Notes under the pieces: generated by a model
Database searches by the model: none
What the model was told of the DNA's origin: nothing
Seen by the model: the letters and a program-made list of their open reading frames with translations, nothing else
Origin: Ananas comosus
Lineage: Eukaryota; Streptophyta; Magnoliopsida; Poales; Bromeliaceae
Assembly: GCF_001540865.1 (NCBI RefSeq)
Contig: NC_033631.1
Span: 9,617,133 to 9,681,132 of the forward strand
Length of the DNA stretch: 64,000 nucleotides
Direction: 5' to 3'
Position numbers and translations under genes: made by a program
In this document: piece by piece, positions 57,847-64,000 of the stretch
Numbering within the stretch: position 1 is the stretch's first letter
How the letters are laid out: every line of letters begins with the position of its first letter

Positions 57847-60800
57847 AGAGAGAGATAGATAGCACGCTACCCGCTTCGTTTATTTAATTTAAAAATAAAT
57901 TTAGTTAGAAATATGAATCAACTAGAATTCAAACTTGAGTCTCGGATACCAACCACTAAACCCTTTGCCACTTGCTTTAGGGACGGTCGGTGATTTTGAG
58001 TTGTCGTTGCAAGCAACTTTTGATAATAAAAGTTTGGTTTAACCCGGCAAAAGCTAAGCCAAACAGGTACTATATTAGTTGCATATGTATGTTAGAGCAT
58101 TAGAAGAAGCTAAAATGTTCACATCTTAATGAATTCTCATTAATTAAGGTGGCAAAATGTTGACCCCACCCTAAAACCCCAACCATAAAAAGATATTTTA
58201 TTTGGAATACTAATAATGTACCTTATATTTGGATGCATAAATATTTTATTTTTAATTCATTTAAAAATTTGTAGTATCTGGTACGTAAGAAATATAATCA
58301 AACGATTTAGAATTGAGTAATATAATTTTAATTTTTAGTCAATTTTTGAAATAAAATAAATCACTTTATAGATAAAATATATTATTTTATCAAATCATTG
58401 ATGACGGACCTTTTAATCAGTAAAACTCAAACTTTTAACCTCCCATTACACACACACAAAAAAATTATGCGGAATAAGTTATATATTCAACGATAACTTA
58501 TTCAACATCTACATAGGACCTAAGTAGGTTAAAACTCGAGCTACTCCAAATCCAAAGTTACATAATTTTAGAGTTGGTTCAAATCAAGAGTAAAACAAAA
58601 TTTCAAATTATTTAAACCACAAACGATGAAAAACTCAGAATGATTCGAACTCGAAATGACTCGAAACTAAAAACGATTCGAGAGCAAACCCCCATAAATT
58701 GAACCTAAAATAATCTGAAATTTCGGTGTAATAAATGGCTTGAATTAAACAGGGGTGGAGCCCCAGCTCGGTTAGGTTCAATGGACCTGAACAATTTGGA
58801 CTCGCGTGTTACCTCCTAGGGTAACAGGACAAGGACTACACCAATGTGAGTTAATATCCTCATATATAATACTCTTTCTTTTTCTTTTTCTTTTTACTTT
58901 TTTGGAAAAGATGTAACATTTAATATTCTCAGTAATATTCTCAAAAATATATATATTGTCATAAAAAATATAGTTAAACGGACAATGGACATCTCTGTAA
59001 TATTAAACAGAGACATGTTGTGACTTAGCTTTATAAAAAATAAAATTATCACCAGCTGCTAAAATAGTTGGTTAAAATTGTTATCCAAGGAGTCGCTGAT
59101 TTGAATTAAGAATACTTCAAAAAAAATCTAAGAATTAAAAAAAGTTGCCTACATGTCTACTAATTAATATATATATAAAAAAAAAAGCTGCTTCAAAAGT
59201 TATTGCTATATTTGACAAAATTTTTTGAATATAAATAGAAAAAAAATGGTATGTTTATAACGCAAAGAGGGTTGTAGGATTACAAGCTAGCTTAATTCTT
59301 CCCCCCTAGGATTTAATAAACTCTTATGAATTTTAATATTAAAAAAATAGTAATAAATTTTTTTTTTTTTTGAGAGAGATAGATAGCTCGCTACCCGCTT
59401 CGTTTATTTCATTTAGAAATAAACTTAGTTAGAAATGTGAATCAGTTAGGATTCGAACTTGGATCTCGGATACCAATCACCAAACTCTTTGCGACTTGCT
59501 CTAGAGACAGTCGGTAAAATAGTAATAAAATTAGTGAGGAAAAGTTAGCTCTTTCATAATAAAAACATGAATTATACGATCATCATAACTCAGATCGACA
59601 GATATGATCAGCTGGTTAGATCACGCATTGACTTTTCTTTGAACTCCAATAATATGAACCAAATTTGCGGTTTCAAATTGAGAAAAACCTGTTAGATTGG
59701 GCCCTCCGAGCTAAATTGTTTTATTACGCCGGTGGGCGCATTTATTTCACAATAATTAAAACCTATGGTTTTAATACCCTGTTATTTACCGAATCGATTT
59801 CATAGATAAGAACCTACATATTATTATTATTATACTATGGCTCGTGCTCTCAAATTGAGAAAACCATGTTAGATTGAGCCCTCTCAGCTAAATTATTTTA
59901 TTACGTTGGTGGACACATTTATTTTGCAATAAATGAAACTTACGGTTTTAGTACCCTGTTATCTACTCGATTTCATAGATAACAACCTACGTGTATTCTT
60001 ATAATAATATATATGATGGTGAATTGACCCGTGAACTCATGTGACGTATCTACGTAGTACTAATTTTATTACCAAATGAACATTAATGTAATAATTAATT
60101 TATATTCACAACTTGGCACCAATTTTGCAGCAAATGACTACGTACCTGCGTTAACGCGGGAACTACTGCATCTTTGTTGCTGATCACCAACCCTTCGAGC
60201 AACTCCGCCCTCTCCTTTCTATTACTAAACATCACCTGCACATATAAAATATTTCATTTTTAATCTCTAAATATTGTAATGAACTCAAAAAAGAAAAAAA
60301 AAATTAAGGTAAAACAATATAATACCTTAAGATAATCGTTATGAAGCCGATCCGGGAACCACAGGTTCCCGTACGTAGCCACAGAGAGAAGCGCTTTTAA
60401 GCCCTTCACGGATTCCGGGAGAAGCAGTTCGGCCGACGACGCGAACCCGAGCCGCTCCAGCGACTCGTCGGTGATCGAGTCGGTCATGGCAATGACCGAG
60501 CCCGACACGACGAGATTGCGCACCAGGTCGGGCTTCGCCTCTGCCATTTTGAACGCCACCATCCCCCCGTAGCTGAACCCGACCACCGTGCACGCCTCCA
60601 CGCCTAACCGTTCCAGCGCGGTCAGCAAACACTGGGCTTGGAATGCAGGGGACCGGTCAGTCGACGTGCTCGTCGACCCCCCGAAAAAGAGCAGATCCGG
60701 CACATACACCTGCGGAATATATAATATTTAAAAATATCACTCTCTGTCGGCTTAAGCTTTTCAAATTAAACAGGTGTTTCACGTGTCTGTCACACTATAT

Positions 60801-61184
60801 TCTTGTCGTGTTATCATAAAGTAACAACTTAAGTTTTAGAGATAAACAGCTATATATAGTTATTTCTCGCACCGCGTACTGCTTCGCCAGTATGCCGATC
60901 TGGAACTGCCACGTGATGATGCCCTCGGCCGCGAAGCCGTGCACGAGGACGACGGCCGGCTTCTCCTTCTCGTTCTTTCCTGTCTTGTCTTTGCTCGCTG
61001 CAATATCGCTCTTTCCTTCGGGAACCACTTCATTGACGGTCCCCTTCTTCTTCGGGACTTTTTCTTTTGGGACCCAGAAGCTTACGATCGTACCGGGCTC
61101 GATCTCGACCGCGTGCTGTCGCAGCCCGGCCCTCTTCAGGAGGAAGTGGATCAACGGCTTCTGCAATTCGACTAAGTTCACCAT
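55378..61184 (-). CDS. Alpha/beta-hydrolase-fold protein, tandem copy B
   Basis: Paralogue of copy A with the same exon count, sizes and phases. Exons on the minus strand are 61184-60873, 60709-60326, 60235-60146, 56721-56654 and 55513-55378, giving 329 residues. HGF, GFSYGG with the nucleophile Ser, WGENDN with the Asp, and AGHLAHLERP with the His are all kept, so it is expected to be active. Exon 2 is very close to copy A; the exon 1 Lys/Glu-rich insert differs most. The ATG at 61184 is the first in frame; a longer frame would need TTG. The leader has a CT/GA microsatellite (61206-61246) and a TATA box upstream. Intron 3 (3.4 kb) holds SINEs and a MITE. Function beyond serine-hydrolase type cannot be told from sequence. 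Confidence 0.9.
55659..55711. repeat. Poly-T tract with a five-base gap
   Basis: About 48 T with NNNNN inside (55682-55686), in intron 4 of hydrolase B. The true length is unknown. Confidence 0.9.
57216..58070. mobile_element. MITE-like element carrying a SINE
   Basis: Left end GGGCCTATTTGGCTAAGCT; right end, read on the other strand, GTACCTGTTTGGCTTAGCT. TAT lies on both sides. Without the SINE it is about 660 bp. No transposase. Located in intron 3 of hydrolase B. Confidence 0.7.
57807..57991 (-). repeat. tRNA-derived SINE with 13-bp target duplication
   Basis: Minus-strand copy with a long A tail (a T run on the plus strand), box B and box A visible. The perfect duplication GATTTTGAGTTGT lies at 57794-57806 and 57992-58004. 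Confidence 0.95.
58080..59343. other. Intron 3 of hydrolase B, shared with copy A
   Basis: 58670-58930 matches 49360-49570 in intron 3 of copy A (GGAGCCCCAG, ATGGACCTGA, AAAAGATGTAACATTTAATA), showing that intron content was copied with the gene. Confidence 0.7.
59358..59515 (-). repeat. tRNA-derived SINE with 14-bp target duplication
   Basis: Full-length minus-strand copy starting ACCGACTGTCTCTAGAGC, ending in A tail. The perfect duplication AAAATAGTAATAAA lies at 59344-59357 and 59516-59529. At about 158 bp it defines the length of the family here. Confidence 0.95.
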
Positions 61185-61204
61185 TGTGCTCAATCTCTCT
61201 CCTA

Positions 61205-61205
<1 letters not shown>

Positions 61206-61246
<41 letters not shown>
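61206..61246. repeat. (CT)n microsatellite in the hydrolase B leader
   Basis: About 20 CT units, read as GA on the sense strand, ending 22 bases before the ATG. Confidence 0.9.
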
Positions 61247-61252
<6 letters not shown>

Positions 61253-61301
61253 TAATATTGTTTGAGTTGTTTACAATTGTGGCACTAGTGGGTAGGATTA
61301 C

Positions 61302-61312
61302 GTATATATAGA
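61302..61312 (-). promoter_or_regulatory. TATA box for hydrolase B
   Basis: CTATATATACG on the minus strand, about 120 bases before the ATG at 61184. Confidence 0.5.
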
Positions 61313-61319
61313 TATACAC

Positions 61320-61874
61320 AAGAGTGGTTAGTATTAAGGACATAAGAGTGGAGTGGGGGGAAAAAGCAATGAATGATGGAGCAGTGGTGGTTGTGGGTGG
61401 TTGTCGAATTTTCACCGAAAGGGTGTGACCGAGTTCCAACGTGGTCATATGTTTGCGGCACAGGATTTTGTAATCTGAATGGGCTCCACCATTTCAATAA
61501 TAAGAACTTTCTCTTTTTTTTATTATTGTTATTTTTTATTCACAGAGATCCAAAATAATAACAAAAAAAATTAATTATTATTTTGGGTCTCTCTGAATTC
61601 GGATCAGTTGCGCTTCAATTACGCACGCAGCGTAAGTTGCACTATTGATTCCTAAATTTTTATCAAGTTTCATTTAAATTTTAAAATTTTTAAAAATTTT
61701 ATATTTTTTTTCGAAAAACCGAACACCTTCTCAGAGTGAGGTGAGAAAGAAAAAGAAGAAGCATCAAGTGGGAGAATCCAGATCAACTACATAGCTTTTT
61801 GTTTTCTTTTTGGTGATTGACTCATCTCATTGGATTTGTATTTATTTAAGATCCTTGTTTCTTTCTGTAACAAG

Positions 61875-61910
<36 letters not shown>

Positions 61911-62153
61911 GGAGGGGGAGGAGGGTTTTGATGAACCGCTCCGCCAACTTCAAACCAAACAAATTTATGTAGGCCGCGTCAATGCCGGGCTAGCTAAGCC
62001 ACAGCTTTTGCGTGTACTACATTCCCGCAAAAGGTCGAAAAGGGAATTATATATCAACTGTGAAATTGATTAATTTGTGCCATTATTCCCGCGGATAAAA
62101 TTGCACCACTGGTCCCTCAACTTTCTGCCGCATTTTATCTTGGTCCTCGAATT
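61320..62153. other. DNA upstream of hydrolase B with a CTG tract
   Basis: Likely distal promoter. A (GCT)n run of about 12 units at 61875-61910 could give a poly-Ala frame (61810-62073), but that frame has no recognisable domain. Confidence 0.45.
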
Positions 62154-62168
62154 TTCAATTTCCATGTC

Positions 62169-63110
62169 TTTTTTTTTTTATTTTTTTTTATTTGAGAGAT
62201 AGATAGCACGCTACCCGCTTCGTTTATTTCATTTAGAAATAAACTTAGCTGAAAATGTGAATCAATTAGGATTAAAACTTGCGTCTCGAATACCAACCAC
62301 TAAGGGCCTGTTTGTTTGCACGAAAGTGGGGCGGAAGGGGAAAGTAATTTTCGGTGAAAACTGTCAATTTTTGTTGTTTGGTTCACCGTAATTTTATTAG
62401 GCCCGAAAGTCCAGTTCACTCAAAATAATGAAATTGACTTTGCCCTCCCACGGGGTGAAGTCAATTCCTGTGAAGTGAAAAAAAGGCAAGAGTGGGATTA
62501 ATGTGTTAGGTTTATCTCTTCTCTACATACCCTTTCATCCAAATATATTCAATTATGGAAGTAATTAAATTTTTTATTTTGATTATATGTCTAAAATATG
62601 ATCAAATTTGGTTAGGTAAGTTTTAATATATTTTTTGTTTAATTTGTATATTTAGAAAATGATGAAAAATGAATTTGTTAAATGTTAATAATTTTTTAAC
62701 TTTAGAATTTTATTTGTTGCATTATTATAATTTATATGCAAACAAATAATATAATTTTTTAAAATTTTATTTTATAATTATACATATATATAATTATATA
62801 CATATATAATTATATTAATTTTTATTTATTATAATTTATTATTCACTATAAGTTACAAAATAGACAATAATATTATTTCGGAGGTAAGTATATCGGGGGT
62901 GAAGAGCTACACTTTTTACGTCATATATTTCCTACCAAATAAACAACAGAACTCGCAGAACTGCACTTCCACAGTTAGAAACAAACAGCAGAAGTGAACT
63001 AATTTTCACCCCAACTCCACTTCAACCCAAAGTCCACTTCCACCCTAAGTCTACTTACGTTGAAACAAACATACCCTAAGTCGTTTGCCACTTGCTCTAG
63101 GGACAGTCGG
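62169..63110 (-). repeat. tRNA-derived SINE split by a MITE
   Basis: Minus-strand SINE with its A tail at 62169 and 5' end at 63110. The outer target duplication is TTCAATTTCCATGTC (62154-62168), repeated with one change at 63111-63125. The SINE body is cut by the element at 62304-63076. Confidence 0.92.
62304..63076. mobile_element. Harbinger-like MITE inserted in a SINE
   Basis: 773 bp with ends GGGCCTGTTTGTTT and, on the other strand, GGGTATGTTTGTTT. TAA on both sides (62301-62303 and 63077-63079). Removing it with one TAA restores a continuous SINE. No transposase frame. Confidence 0.92.
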
Positions 63111-63164
63111 TTCAATTTCTATGTCACTAGTGCTTTCAAGGAAGGATTTAATTACCTATTGGTA

Positions 63165-63390
63165 CAGGTCGTATCAAGTGTCTTATTGTGAGAGCAAAAT
63201 ATCGGTACAATATAGTTTTCGTGCCGGTGGCTCAGTTTAAAACTCTCATTTTTAAAAAAATTAGTAAGTGATTTAATCAATAAAGTTTGAAAGTTTTGAT
63301 AAAAATATTTAATAAGTAATCAATATATTTTGTTGCTAAAAAAAATAAATATTTCATATCATTATTGTTAGATTTTATTGAATTTTTATG
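63165..63390. repeat. Dispersed GGCACGG-type repeat, third copy
   Basis: The core (AACTCTCATTTTT, ATTAGTAAGTGATTT, CAATAAAGTTTG, TTTTGTTGCTAAA, AATAAATATTTCAT) is the inverse of the core at about 39880-40010. Confidence 0.65.
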
Positions 63391-63639
63391 ATTTAAAACT
63401 TGTTAAGCTTCTTGGGCCTTGTTTGGGAGTCCAACTAAAATTTTCATGCGTGAGATTTAGTCCCACATTGGAAACTAAAAAGAGTGTTGTTGCTATATAT
63501 ATATTACTCTATTCTCAAATTAGTTGTTTGGAAAAAAAAAAGAATTATACTTTTATTTAAATGTACGGTACATAATTTTAGACTTATCTTATTTTACACG
63601 AATTTAACGCGTTGACGCAAAATTCTTGCTTTAAATATC

Positions 63640-64000
63640 ACTAGAGCAACTAATGTCGAGCATGACGACGATGTCCCCCGTTTTCATTTCGTGGAAGTCC
63701 CCGGCAGAGGAAAGGGCTGTAGGTGATGGCCCGTTCTGCTTCTGTTGGCGCAGAAATCGTTCAATTGGGGTCGTGCCTGGCAGCTGGTATAGATGATGAT
63801 GAAAGGCGGGCCGCTTGAACCGGGACCTATTCTCTTAATAGGCGGCAAGCAAAGCTGAATAGGAAAGGGGCGACTGATGATCTTTCCTTGGGAGTTGCTT
63901 GCCAACCAATTAGAGTTCCACTCAAAATGGAAGTTTCGAGTCATGCATTTCTAGGGAAAAGTGAGATAGAGAAGTCCTTACTCTTTGTCTCGTAAGAGCC
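63640..64000. other. Probable organelle-derived insertion (NUMT)
   Basis: Base composition jumps to about half G+C with an even, non-exon-like texture, and phrases such as GGCGGCAAGCAAAGCTGAAT and CCTTTCCTATTCAGC have the look of plant mitochondrial intergenic DNA. This is recognition by style, not by alignment. It runs off the window end. The minus-strand frame at 63684-63944 is not a known protein. Confidence 0.45.

Noticed and set aside
61810..62073. Poly-Ala frame over the GCT repeat
   Set aside because: The alanines come from the microsatellite and the rest has no domain. It could still be an exon of an unseen gene.
1..64000. CRISPR arrays, rRNA genes and tRNA genes
   Set aside because: No spacer-repeat pattern, no rRNA-like sequence, and no complete tRNA cloverleaf was seen; the tRNA-like boxes belong to SINEs.

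Overview
The window is plant nuclear DNA. Its genes have long AG/GT introns, GC-rich coding exons sit in AT-rich intergenic DNA, and MITEs, SINEs and LTR remnants are abundant. GC-rich exons with C/G-ending codons suggest a monocot, perhaps a commelinid such as pineapple; the species is a guess. There are several N runs (single Ns at about 1723, 9598 and 16484; 33984-34100; five Ns at 55682-55686).

Layout. 1-11.5 kb holds no convincing gene: AT-rich DNA, several tRNA-derived SINEs, a solo LTR with a 5-bp target duplication, a second LTR remnant, and a G-box-rich promoter-like patch. 11.6-13.7 kb holds a complete two-exon minus-strand gene for a stand-alone fatty acyl-AMP ligase (FAAL)-type enzyme. 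15.3-31.1 kb is a large inverted duplication: two arms of about 5.4 kb (16886-22293 and 24793-30209) around a 2.5 kb spacer. Each arm carries an HhH-GPD (AlkA-type) DNA glycosylase gene; the minus-strand copy is open, and the plus-strand copy is broken by many single-base indels. 31-35.8 kb is AT-rich DNA with an N gap and two degraded fragments resembling a PADRE/DUF4228 protein. 36.0-43.7 kb is a complete 17-exon ERD6-like sugar transporter on the plus strand. 44.1-52.4 kb and 55.4-61.2 kb are two tandem minus-strand alpha/beta-hydrolase genes with five exons each and the same intron phases. The last 360 bases look like an organelle-derived (probably mitochondrial) insertion.

The genes do not form one pathway. 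The strongest shared theme is the mobile DNA: about twenty short or long hairpin elements with a common terminal motif (GAGTTGAGCTAGAATACT-like) lie in TA microsatellites, and a SINE family is well marked by target-site duplications. The hydrolase pair arose by a tandem duplication that also copied part of the sugar transporter's penultimate intron. The glycosylase palindrome is the most notable large structure, but its divergence pattern looks more like uncorrected sequence in one arm than biological decay.
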